Assembly: GCA_046155605.1 (NCBI GenBank)
Contig: JBJXFQ010000024.1
Location: 27,510 to 91,509 of the forward strand
Direction of reading: 5' to 3'
Source: JAEUIZ01 sp046155605
GTDB lineage: Bacteria; Planctomycetota; Phycisphaerae; Phycisphaerales; UBA1924
Length of the DNA: 64,000 nt
The first letter of the stretch is position 1. Each line of letters starts with the position of its first letter. The position numbers were made by a program, and so were the translations under genes. The notes beneath the pieces are model-generated. The model searched no databases. It was not told the origin of the DNA and was given only the letters and a program-made list of their open reading frames with translations. Positions 8,533-16,231 of this stretch are shown here, piece by piece.

Positions 8533-9864
8533 TCACCGCTCCCTCATCAGCATCACCCCGCGCGCCCCCACCAGCGCCAGGCGCAGCATCCCCAGCGCCG
8601 ACATCGCCGACAACTCCCGCACCACCTCCCGCGGCATCCCGGTGAACACGAACCGCCGTGTCTCGACCTCCATCTCGCATGCCCTCGCGATCCAGACCGT
8701 CCCCACCGGCTTGTCGGCGCTCCCGCCCTCCGGACCCGCGATCCCGGTGATCGCCAGGGCGTGCTCCACTCCCGCCCGCGCGCGCGCGCCGGCGGCCATC
8801 GCCTCGGCCACCTCACGGCTGACCGCGCCTACCCGCTCCAGCACGCCCGTCGGGACGCCCAGGTCCGCCGACTTCCGCTCGTTGCTGTAGGTGATCCATC
8901 CGCCCACGAATGCAGCCGACGACCCCGGCACTCGCGTCAGCATTTCACCAAGCAATCCACCCGTACACGACTCCGCCACGGCCAGTCGCTCCCCGCGCGC
9001 ACGCAGGAGCCCCACCACCGCGCCGGGTAGCGTCTCCTCTCCCTCGCCGAAGACATACGGCGACGCGAGTGCGCGCACACGCTCGGCCGTTGCCTCGATC
9101 TCGCGATCCAACTCCGATTCGCACGCCGACTCGGTACACGCGGCGCGCTCCGCGCGGATGCGGCACGACACCACCCCGCGCGAGGCCGTGGTCCCGACCG
9201 TGGGATGTCGGTCCCGCGCCATCAGGTCGCCGAGTCGAGCGGCGAGGTCCGACTCGCCGATGCCGAACGTGTGAACCGCGCGTGTGCGCACGATCGTGAC
9301 CGGGACGAGCCGCGGCACGACCGCGGATTCAAACATCGGCTTCATCTCGTGCGGCGGGCCGGGCAAACAGAAGACGTCCACACGACGCGGCTCGTGCGCG
9401 TGCGAAGCGCACAAAGCGGGTTCGTGCGCCGGCAGTTGTGCGCGCAGGCCCGGCGCGGTGCCGTGCGGATTGGGGATGGCTTGTGCGGAACTTGGCCGCA
9501 GCGCCTGCACGCGATTGATCGGCGGCATGTCGCGGCCGGCGGCGCGGTAGCGGCGCACGATCGCGTCCAGCGACTCGGCGTCCTCGACCAGCGGTTCGCC
9601 GAGCGCGTCGGCGAGGGCGTGGCGGGTGAGGTCGTCGGCGGTGGGGCCGAGGCCACCTGTGATGAGGATGAGATCGGCGGATTGGGCGAGGTCGCGGAGC
9701 GCGCGCACGATCGCGGCGCGGTCATCGGGGATGGTGAGGTGGCAGGCGGGGATGATACCGCGATCGACGAGTTGCTGTGAGAGGTAGCGGGAGTTGGTGT
9801 CGAGGGTCTGGCCGAGGGTGAGTTCGTCGCCGATGGAGAGGATGGCGGCGCGGCGGTGGGGCAT
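8533..9864 (-). CDS. cinA: CinA-family nicotinamide-nucleotide amidohydrolase
   Basis: The product has 443 residues and is full length for CinA. The N-terminal MoeA/Mog-like domain carries AILSIGDELTLGQTLDTNS and TGGLGPTADDLTRHALADAL. The C-terminal PncC-type domain carries LAVAESCTGGLLGEMLT and ALAITGIAGPEGGS. The family hydrolyses nicotinamide mononucleotide to nicotinic acid mononucleotide in NAD recycling, and the N-terminal domain can hydrolyse ADP-ribose. The start is ATG 9864. It converges on the methyltransferase gene and lies downstream of the SHOCT-like pair, separated from it by a 159-base region with a hairpin repeat. Confidence 0.93.
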   Translation of the reverse strand: MPHRRAAILSIGDELTLGQTLDTNSRYLSQQLVDRGIIPACHLTIPDDRAAIVRALRDLAQSADLILITGGLGPTADDLTRHALADALGEPLVEDAESLDAIVRRYRAAGRDMPPINRVQALRPSSAQAIPNPHGTAPGLRAQLPAHEPALCASHAHEPRRVDVFCLPGPPHEMKPMFESAVVPRLVPVTIVRTRAVHTFGIGESDLAARLGDLMARDRHPTVGTTASRGVVSCRIRAERAACTESACESELDREIEATAERVRALASPYVFGEGEETLPGAVVGLLRARGERLAVAESCTGGLLGEMLTRVPGSSAAFVGGWITYSNERKSADLGVPTGVLERVGAVSREVAEAMAAGARARAGVEHALAITGIAGPEGGSADKPVGTVWIARACEMEVETRRFVFTGMPREVVRELSAMSALGMLRLALVGARGVMLMRER

Positions 9865-9961
9865 GGGGCACGATAGGGCGGCCGCGTCGAGGCATGATTC
9901 TGCTGGTGATTCTGGAGAGCAAGATCAACGTGCGGAAGGGACAGAAGAAGTGAAGAGAAGA

Positions 9962-10011
9962 ATCGACGGGGACCGTCGATCTATCCAAGAGAATCGACGG
10001 GGACCGTCGAT
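9962..10011. repeat. Two tandem copies of a hairpin repeat
   Basis: ATCGACGG-GGA-CCGTCGAT occurs at 9962-9980 and again at 9993-10011, a 31-base period including the flank CTAYCCAAGAG. Each copy is a perfect 8-bp stem with a 3-base loop. A third, near-identical copy (loop TGC) is at 55105-55123 in the opposite orientation, with matching flank ATTCTTC. It sits between the SHOCT-like pair and cinA and resembles REP-type dispersed elements. Confidence 0.8.
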
Positions 10012-10023
10012 CTACCCAAGGCG

Positions 10024-10341
10024 CTAGGCCTTTGCCTGACCGGCGCGAATCAGGGTCTCGGCATCTTTGGGGTCGATGGTGCCCCAGGCCACGCCGCTGG
10101 CGATGTTGTCACGGAGGGTGTCGCCCTCGCCGGCCTCTAGGATCGCCTTGGCATCGGCGGGCGAGATCGAACCCTCGGCGACGTAGGCGGCGATCTCGCG
10201 GCGGGACTCCTCTTTCGCCGCGGTGCGGCGCACCTTCGTGATGGTGCTCGAGATGAGCCAGGTGATGATGACGACCACGCCGCCACCGATGCAAAACGCC
10301 CAGAAGACAACTGGCATGAAGACGGTGCTTTGTGATGACAC
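10024..10341 (-). CDS. Small membrane protein with SHOCT-like C-terminus (1)
   Basis: The product has 105 residues. The start is GTG 10341, supported by GAGGT 9-10 bases upstream. There is one transmembrane helix at about residues 9-31 (VVFWAFCIGGGVVVIITWLI), then a basic stretch. A soluble C-terminal part contains two repeats of the pattern ISPADAKAILEAGEGDT and IDPKDAETLIRAGQA, similar to the SHOCT short C-terminal domain. It follows its paralogue (10382-10618) after 40 bases on the same strand. The shared string RREIAAYVAEGSIS shows they arose by duplication. Function unknown; SHOCT-type motifs are thought to mediate oligomerisation. Confidence 0.65.
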   Translation of the reverse strand: MSSQSTVFMPVVFWAFCIGGGVVVIITWLISSTITKVRRTAAKEESRREIAAYVAEGSISPADAKAILEAGEGDTLRDNIASGVAWGTIDPKDAETLIRAGQAKA

Positions 10342-10381
10342 GATGGGATACCTCGCTTTTGAGCCTCAACGCCTTGTTGGA

Positions 10382-10618
10382 TTACCCGCAGCGCTTGCGG
10401 AGGGATTCGCCCGCGACGAGCAGACGCTCGCCCTGCTCGGGGGTCATGGAGCCCTCGGCGATGTAGGCGGCGATCTCGCGGCGGCTGCGTTCTTGGGTGA
10501 TGGAACGAACGACCGCCTTGATCCCGCCGCTGACGATCGCGGTGATGGCGATGAGCGCGCCAACGACGAGGGCCAGGGTGTCGGGCGAGAGCACTCTGTT
10601 GATCAGATCGTTATTCAT
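10382..10618 (-). CDS. Small membrane protein with SHOCT-like C-terminus (2)
   Basis: The product has 78 residues. The start is set at ATG 10618 because GGAGG lies six bases upstream; an in-frame start at 10642 would lack this. There is one transmembrane helix at about residues 14-37 (LVVGALIAITAIVSGGI), then QERSRREIAAYIAEGSMTPEQGERLLVAG, which matches the first repeat of the neighbouring paralogue. It is divergent from aat, with 55 bases between the two starts. Function unknown. Confidence 0.65.
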   Translation of the reverse strand: MNNDLINRVLSPDTLALVVGALIAITAIVSGGIKAVVRSITQERSRREIAAYIAEGSMTPEQGERLLVAGESLRKRCG

Positions 10619-10673
10619 CGCGAACCTCCGTGCCAGGTTCATCGGAACGAGGCGAGTCGAGTTTCACGGCACG

Positions 10674-11372
10674 ATGCAAGTCTATGCTCGGCTATCCGAA
10701 CAGAGAGCGAAAGAACACGGGTTGTTGGAAGACGGCATGGATCCAATCGAAGGGCTGTTGGCGGCATATCGCGAGGGGTTCTTCCCGATGGGCGACAGTG
10801 CGCGCCCTGGGCCGCTGACGTGGCTCAATCCGGAGCGTCGCGGGGTGATCCCACTTTGGGAAGCGGAGGGGTTTCATGTGCCGCGTCGATTAGCGAAGAG
10901 GCTGCGTGGCCGACCGTTCGAGATCGTGGCGGACGAGGACTTTGGGGCGGTGATCCGGGCGTGTGCCGAGCCTCGCAAGGACGAGACGGAGACCTGGATC
11001 GATTCACGGATTCTTGCGCTGTATGAGGCGTTGGCGGCCAGGGGCCACGCGCACAGTGTGGAGGCGCGGCTTGGGCCGGAGCGGACGCTGGTCGGGGGGC
11101 TGTATGGCGTGCATATTGGCGGGGCGTTTTTCGCTGAATCAAAGTTCAGTCGTCCCGAGCAGGGCGGGACGGACGCGAGCAAGGCGTGCCTGGCGCATCT
11201 GATGTGGCACCTTCGACGGCGCGGGTTCCGGCTGCTCGACGTGCAGTTCTGGACGCCGCACCTGTCGCAGTTTGGGTGCGTGGAGCTGGCGCGTGCCGCG
11301 TACCGAAGGGAACTTCGCGAGGCGTTGAAGGTGGAGACGGCATGGGGGCCGTTTGAGGCGATTACGGCGTGA
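10674..11372 (+). CDS. aat: Leucyl/phenylalanyl-tRNA--protein transferase
   Basis: The product has 232 residues from ATG 10674, the usual family length. An ATG at 10737 (MDPIEGLLAAY) is the next choice, and no strong ribosome site separates the two. Diagnostic segments are YREGFFPMGD near the N-terminus, LTWLNPERRGVIPL, GHAHSVEA, LVGGLYGVHIGGAFFAESKFS and RGFRLLDVQFWTPHL. The enzyme transfers Leu or Phe from tRNA to N-terminal Arg/Lys of proteins and marks them for the ClpS/ClpAP N-degron pathway. Its last 11 bases overlap the end of the convergent cyclophilin gene. Confidence 0.95.
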   Translation: MQVYARLSEQRAKEHGLLEDGMDPIEGLLAAYREGFFPMGDSARPGPLTWLNPERRGVIPLWEAEGFHVPRRLAKRLRGRPFEIVADEDFGAVIRACAEPRKDETETWIDSRILALYEALAARGHAHSVEARLGPERTLVGGLYGVHIGGAFFAESKFSRPEQGGTDASKACLAHLMWHLRRRGFRLLDVQFWTPHLSQFGCVELARAAYRRELREALKVETAWGPFEAITA

Positions 11373-13530
11373 AGCGAGGGTCGGTGATCGGGAACGGCGG
11401 GATCTCGCCCGAGAGGCTGGGATTGGTGGTGAAGATGCTTCCGGCGGAATCGATGCGGGTGAGTTGGGCGAAAATCGCCGTCTGCTCCTGCACGGCGCCG
11501 CGCTGTGCGGTGGCGGTGACGGTGATGGAGTAGTGGCGGAACTTGGGGTCGGAGGAGATCCGTGCCATCACGTCGGTGAGCGTGCTGACGGGGATGTCGA
11601 TTCGTTGGCGATTGGGGATGGTTCCGGTGCCGCCGGTGGGGAGGATGATCTCACCGTCGGGACCGTTGACGAAGTGGAAGCGGAGGCGATAGGAGAAGAC
11701 GACGGTGGAATCGGAGTAGGGATTCCAGAGCGAGATGACCTCCTGATTCGAGGAGCCGGGCGTGGGGTCGGTGAAGCCGTCGGCGAAGAAGACTTCCTGC
11801 GTGGAGGTGTCCTGGAAGGTGCTGGCGATGGTGTCGCCTTCGGCGATGCTGATGTAGGCCGCGGAGACCCTTGCGGCGTTGGAGCGGACCGAGTAGCGGA
11901 TCGTGAAGAACTCGTCGGTGGGGATGCCGACGTTGGCGATCGTGAGGTCGAGGTCGCGGCGGCGCTGGCTGGGCGTGAGGGTGAAGGGATCGTTGTTGGT
12001 CAGCACGCTGCCATCGCTGAGGATGAACTCGAAGTCGACGGTAACGGTGGCGGGCGTGTCGCCCGTGAAGAGCACGGAGATCGTGGCCTGGCCGGAGGCG
12101 GTGATGATCGCCCCGGGCAAGATGCCCTGGAACGAGCCGCCGCCGAACTGGCCCAACTCGGTGGATGCGCGGGCCGGGAACGCGCGATACTGGCTGAGCG
12201 CGGCGACGATCGGTTGGTTAGAGACGACGCGGACGGAGTAGAGCCCGTCGGGAACGTTGGTGAGCGAGTTGATGTTGAGGCCGCCGCGGCGATAGGCCTC
12301 GAGGGTCTTGCTGATGGCGAAGGAGGATCCGGTTTCGGAGTAGAAGGTGGCGGTGATGGAGACGTTCTGCCCGGTGAGGTTTTGGTAGACGAGGAACGAG
12401 GCGAGGCCGGAGCCCTTCTGTCCGGCGGCGAAGTCCCAACTCTGGAGTTGTGCAGCGGGGATCTGTGCGGGCCGGAAGAACGCCTCGCCTGCGGTGGCCC
12501 CGAAGTCGCGGTGGTTGATCGAGGCGGAGAGCGGGCGGGTGGACCGGACCTCATAGGCGAAGGGCGTATCGGCGCGCACCTTATCGACCGTGGGGTCGCC
12601 GCCCTTGGAGACCTGGACGGAGAGGTGCCCGCCCGCCACGAGCGTGCCAAAGTCGATGACCTTGTCGCGCAGCCCGCCCTCGTAGCGGGCGATGACCTGG
12701 TAGGCGGTGTCGGAGTTGGGGTCCTCGTTGAAGAGTTCGATGGAAGAGACGATCTTGCCGCTGCGGTAGCCGTCGGGGAAGTAGGCGGATTGACCGATAA
12801 AGGAGCGGACCTCGGCGGGCTTGATGACCTCGGCATCGATGAGGTAAACGAGGTCGGTGTTGTTCGCGCCGCTGAGGGGCACCTCGGTGAAGGCACCGTT
12901 GCCCGAGGTGTTCATGAACGTGTCGAGGTTATCGACCCGGAAGGCCGCGATGGTCGTGATGACGTCCCAGCCCTTGATGACGCGGCCGAAGACGGTGAAG
13001 CCGCCGTTCTGCCCGTTGAGATTGCCCGAGTTGTCGTCGAGATTGAAGAAGAACTGGCTCGTGGCGGAGTTCGCGTTGCCACCGACCTTGGCCATGGAAA
13101 CCGTGCGCTCGATGTTGGAGCGGCCCACGTCAAACTCGTTCAAGATCGGTGGATCTGTCATGACGTTCATCGAGCGGGGCGGTGCCGTGGCGTTCCGATT
13201 GAACGAGAACCCGCCGCCCTGGAGAACGAAGGCCTCGGCGAGGCGATGGAAGAAGGTGTCGTCCAACCGGCCCGACCTGACGTAGTTCAGGAAGTTGGCG
13301 GTGGTGATGGGAGCGGCGGAGGCCGTGCCTGGACCGGCCTGGTCGTAGAGTTCGATATCGACGAGGCCCTGGGAGAGTTGGAAGCGCACCACCGTGTTGT
13401 CGGGATTCTCCATGTCGGCGAGCGTCGGAAGGTTGGCGAGGAAGGGTGAGTTGTAGAGCGCGAGGCGCGGCTCGAGCGGCTCAAGAACGGCGTGCGATGC
13501 GGAACGACGACCTGACTTCCTACGAACCAT
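11362..13530 (-). CDS. Secreted cyclophilin-type peptidyl-prolyl isomerase with LEPR-xLL tag
   Basis: The product has 722 residues from ATG 13530, which has AAGGAG seven bases upstream; the frame stays open for 95 codons further but lacks support. The N-terminus has a basic stretch followed by LEPLEPRLAL (16-25), the planctomycete LEPR-xLL motif found at the N-terminus of many large exported proteins. A cyclophilin domain follows (about 40-210), with GLVDIELYDQ, TANFLNYV, DTFFHRL, FVLQGGGF and ATSQFFFNL. The remaining 500 residues are beta-rich and unrecognised, possibly adhesive or structural modules. Cyclophilins catalyse proline cis-trans isomerisation; at the surface it may fold exported proteins. 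It overlaps aat by 11 bases at its 3' end. Confidence 0.85.
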   Translation of the reverse strand: MVRRKSGRRSASHAVLEPLEPRLALYNSPFLANLPTLADMENPDNTVVRFQLSQGLVDIELYDQAGPGTASAAPITTANFLNYVRSGRLDDTFFHRLAEAFVLQGGGFSFNRNATAPPRSMNVMTDPPILNEFDVGRSNIERTVSMAKVGGNANSATSQFFFNLDDNSGNLNGQNGGFTVFGRVIKGWDVITTIAAFRVDNLDTFMNTSGNGAFTEVPLSGANNTDLVYLIDAEVIKPAEVRSFIGQSAYFPDGYRSGKIVSSIELFNEDPNSDTAYQVIARYEGGLRDKVIDFGTLVAGGHLSVQVSKGGDPTVDKVRADTPFAYEVRSTRPLSASINHRDFGATAGEAFFRPAQIPAAQLQSWDFAAGQKGSGLASFLVYQNLTGQNVSITATFYSETGSSFAISKTLEAYRRGGLNINSLTNVPDGLYSVRVVSNQPIVAALSQYRAFPARASTELGQFGGGSFQGILPGAIITASGQATISVLFTGDTPATVTVDFEFILSDGSVLTNNDPFTLTPSQRRRDLDLTIANVGIPTDEFFTIRYSVRSNAARVSAAYISIAEGDTIASTFQDTSTQEVFFADGFTDPTPGSSNQEVISLWNPYSDSTVVFSYRLRFHFVNGPDGEIILPTGGTGTIPNRQRIDIPVSTLTDVMARISSDPKFRHYSITVTATAQRGAVQEQTAIFAQLTRIDSAGSIFTTNPSLSGEIPPFPITDPRFTP

Positions 13531-13848
13531 CGCGACACTCCTTGAACAACTTGCCTCCGAACGTCCCGCGTCCATTGCGGACCTGGGAGGACCGTGCTGC
13601 CACAGATTAGCCCGCGTTCGTCGCGGACGCCAGCGCCCCCCCCAACGCCCCCACCGCCGGCGAGTTCCTCCCGGTTGCGGAACGGTAGGCCATTCCCCTT
13701 CGACGGAGGCGTCGCGGAGGGGTAAGGGGAACTGGTGAGGGGCTTGTGTGCAACGAGAGGCTGCGTCGGCGGAACAATCTGGCAGCGGTGTCGAATTCGG
13801 ACCCGGTTCTCGCAATCAGGGCGAGACCATCACTCGTAGGAGGTGCCC
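13531..13848. other. 318-base divergent intergenic region with nested inverted repeat
   Basis: The region separates the divergent cyclophilin and erythromycin-esterase-like genes. It holds a nested inverted repeat: outer arms TTCCCCTT (13693-13700) and AAGGGGAA (13724-13731), inner arms CGACG (13701-13705) and CGTCG (13710-13714). This could be an operator or an RNA structure. No gene is apparent. Confidence 0.5.
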
Positions 13849-15645
13849 ATGAACGAACTCGTCCTCGCGTTGCTGATCGCCACCCAGCCCGGCACGTCGG
13901 AGATCGTCCCGCCGCCCGCGACGGCCTGGATCGAGCGGCAGGCGATCCCATTCACCACGTCGGAGGCCGGCAACGGCTTCGATGACCTGGCGAGGCTCAA
14001 AGACGTGGTTGGCGACGCCCGGATCGTCTCGTTGGGCGAGGCGACGCACGGGACGCGCGAGGCCTTCCAGATGAAGCACCGGATGCTCGAGTACCTCTGC
14101 ACCAACATGGGGTTCTCGATCTTTTCGATCGAGGCCAGCATGCCCGAATCGTTCCGGCTCAACGAGTATGTGCTCGACGGCAAGGGCGACCCAGCGACCC
14201 TGATCGGCGGGATGTACTTCTGGACCTGGAACACGGAGGAAGTGCTGGCGATGGTGAAGTGGATGCGCGAGTTCAACCTTTCGGGGAAGGGTCGGGTGCA
14301 GTTCACAGGCTTCGACATGCAGACGCCGGATGTCGCGTCGCGGATCGCGACCGAGTTCATCGCCGCCAGCGCGCCGGACCTGCTCGACGAGGCGAAGGAG
14401 ACGTTCGGGGACGTGAAAGAGGCGTTCAAGAGCATGGGTTCGAGCGGCGGCGACGCGTTCGGTGTGGGGACGTCGTCGTTCCCGGTCGAGGCGGCGCGCG
14501 GTAAGAAACTGGTGCTCTCGGGATGGATCAGGACCGAGCGCGTCAACAACGGATGGGCCGGCTTCTGGTGGCGCTGCGACGGCGCGGACGGCAACGTGCT
14601 CGCGTTTGACAACATGAACAAGAGCGGACCCAAGGGCATGAGCGATTGGCAGCGGTACGAGGTCACACTCGACATTCCCGCGGAGACCGTCAATATCAAC
14701 TGGGGCGTCCTCATGCCCGGCACGGGAGCGGCGTGGTTCGACGACATCGAGATCACGCTCGACGGCAAGCCGTACACAGACCCAGCGCGATTCAGCCTTG
14801 ATTTCGAGGACGACGGGGTGCGGTTCATGTCGATCGGGGGACAGCCGAACTACGCGGGGAAGCGTGTGCAGGAGAAGCCCCACGGCGGGACGACCTGCCT
14901 GGAACTCCGCCACGTCGCGGAAGGCAAGAAGGTGGACAAAAAGCAGGCGTTGGCGAAGGCCGACGCGCTGGTGGCGAAACTGAAGGAGCGGCGTGACGCG
15001 CTGGCCGCGGCGACGACGCCCAAGGATGCCGACTGGGCGATCCAGAACGCTCGCGTGGTGGCGCAGGGGGCGAAGATGGTCGCGGGCGGGGCGGGCGGGA
15101 GCAACATCCGCGACGAATCCATGGCGGACAACGTGGCATGGATCCTCGAGCAGAATCCCGGGGCAAAGATTGTGCTCTGGGCCCACAACGCGCATGTCTC
15201 ACGCGGCACGATGTGGGGCTCGCGCTGGATGGGCAGCCACCTTACGAAGAAGTTTCCGGGACAGATGGTCGTGTTCGGCTTCGCGACGGCCAAGGGTCGA
15301 TACACCGCGATTGCCGATGGGAAGGGTCTCTCGCAAGACAACGTGCTCGGGCTGCCGACGAACGGGAGCGTTGAGGCGTACCTGCAATCGACCGGCATGC
15401 CGCGGCTGATCCTGGACCTTCGCGGCGCGAGCGCCGACGACCCTGGCTCGGCGTGGACGATGGACCTGCGTCCAATGCGGAGCATTGGGGCGATGGCGAT
15501 GGAGACACAGTTCACGCCGTGCGTCGTCCGCGACCTCTTCGACGCAATCGTGTATCAGGAAGAGACGACGGCGGCGAGGCAACTCAAGTCCGCGCGGGCC
15601 AAAGCGGGCGAAGAACCCAAGGGCAACGGCGAGGTGAAGCCGTAG
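13849..15645 (+). CDS. Erythromycin esterase family hydrolase with inserted beta domain
   Basis: The product has 598 residues from ATG 13849, with AGGAGGT 5 bases upstream; a GTG two codons earlier overlaps that ribosome site. The EreA/ChaN-like fold is marked by LGEATHGTREAFQMKHRML (62-80), with the conserved Glu and His, and by LWAHNAHVSRG near residue 445. Between the two halves (about 215-325) lies a jelly-roll-like insert (LVLSGWIRTE, GWAGFWWRCDG, AAWFDDIEITLDG) resembling carbohydrate-binding modules. The family hydrolyses macrolide lactones in resistance enzymes, but most environmental members have unknown substrates. The hydrophobic N-terminus is a weak signal peptide at best. Antibiotic resistance should not be assumed. 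Confidence 0.85.
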   Translation: MNELVLALLIATQPGTSEIVPPPATAWIERQAIPFTTSEAGNGFDDLARLKDVVGDARIVSLGEATHGTREAFQMKHRMLEYLCTNMGFSIFSIEASMPESFRLNEYVLDGKGDPATLIGGMYFWTWNTEEVLAMVKWMREFNLSGKGRVQFTGFDMQTPDVASRIATEFIAASAPDLLDEAKETFGDVKEAFKSMGSSGGDAFGVGTSSFPVEAARGKKLVLSGWIRTERVNNGWAGFWWRCDGADGNVLAFDNMNKSGPKGMSDWQRYEVTLDIPAETVNINWGVLMPGTGAAWFDDIEITLDGKPYTDPARFSLDFEDDGVRFMSIGGQPNYAGKRVQEKPHGGTTCLELRHVAEGKKVDKKQALAKADALVAKLKERRDALAAATTPKDADWAIQNARVVAQGAKMVAGGAGGSNIRDESMADNVAWILEQNPGAKIVLWAHNAHVSRGTMWGSRWMGSHLTKKFPGQMVVFGFATAKGRYTAIADGKGLSQDNVLGLPTNGSVEAYLQSTGMPRLILDLRGASADDPGSAWTMDLRPMRSIGAMAMETQFTPCVVRDLFDAIVYQEETTAARQLKSARAKAGEEPKGNGEVKP

Positions 15646-15702
15646 TGCCTGCTTGTTGCGATCCTTCGATGCGCACGATGCGTCGACGAAAGCCAGGAAG
15701 AA

Positions 15703-15726
15703 CACAGAGGCACCGAGGCACAGAGG
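15703..15726. repeat. CACAGAGG direct-repeat element
   Basis: CACAGAGG occurs at 15703-15710 and 15719-15726, separated by CACCGAGG, giving three tandem 8-base near-copies of CACMGAGG. From general knowledge, strings of this kind are dispersed between genes in many planctomycete genomes. Only this copy is in the window. Confidence 0.6.
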
Positions 15727-15997
15727 GAAACCAGACAGGAAGACGCTCGCCGACGCGGCGTCGGTAGCGGGGACACTCGGTGCCGCTCTGACTTTGTGTT
15801 GATCTGGGACATCGGCACAACGACGCATACCGATTCGTGGTGAAACTCGCGCTCGTGGACGCCGAGTCTGAGCGAGCCCGCGAGCGAAGGATCGGGCCCA
15901 TCAACCCGAGGATTCGTTCGCAAGGCCTCACTCATCCTGGGCGTCAACGGCGCAAGAATCAGGCAGAATCGGCATGGCTCTGTTGAATTGCTGTTCC

Positions 15998-16073
15998 TGG
16001 GTACCCCGCGACTCCGTCGCTGAAGGGCGTTTCGGAAGGCACACGAATCCGCCCCGGAGGGGCGGGGTACCCA
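15998..16073. repeat. Short element with 12-bp perfect terminal inverted repeats
   Basis: TGGGTACCCCGC (15998-16009) is the exact reverse complement of GCGGGGTACCCA (16062-16073), 52 bases apart. The interior holds GCCCCGGAGGGGC (16051-16063), which forms a second small hairpin. The size and perfect ends suggest a non-coding mobile or repeat element (MITE- or REP-like). No flanking target duplication was obvious. Confidence 0.6.
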
Positions 16074-16231
16074 AATCCGTCCGCGTCATCACCATTTCAA
16101 CAAAGCCAATCGGCATCAGAACCAGATGCAAGAGGCTCCTGCCGCGGGAGGAAGGAGGCGAGAGCGAGAGCGAAGGCTGGTGGGGGGAAGGGGAGAACTT
16201 CCGCTCGCCGGGAGCCCGCATGAACCTGGTG

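Larger units (their letters stand above)
15646..16231. other. 586-base intergenic region with two dispersed-repeat elements
   Basis: The region lies between the ends of the convergent esterase-like and LptD genes. It contains a CACAGAGG direct-repeat element (15703-15726) and an element bounded by inverted repeats (15998-16073). The rest is GC-rich, with open frames on several strands but no start, ribosome site or recognisable protein. It is best read as repeat-derived spacer. Confidence 0.6.

Noticed and set aside
9962..10011. Possible CRISPR or direct-repeat array
   Set aside because: There are only two units of 31 bases, the repeat itself is a perfect hairpin with no unique spacers, and no cas genes are nearby.
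11353..13449. A 698-codon open frame on the + strand opposite the cyclophilin gene
   Set aside because: It is antisense to a protein with clear domain motifs and good start signals. Its translation is Gly/Asp/Glu/Val-biased, as expected from the complement of GC-rich coding DNA.
13849..15645. Macrolide resistance gene
   Set aside because: It belongs to a broad family with mostly unknown substrates; the insert domain and lack of mobile context argue against a resistance role.
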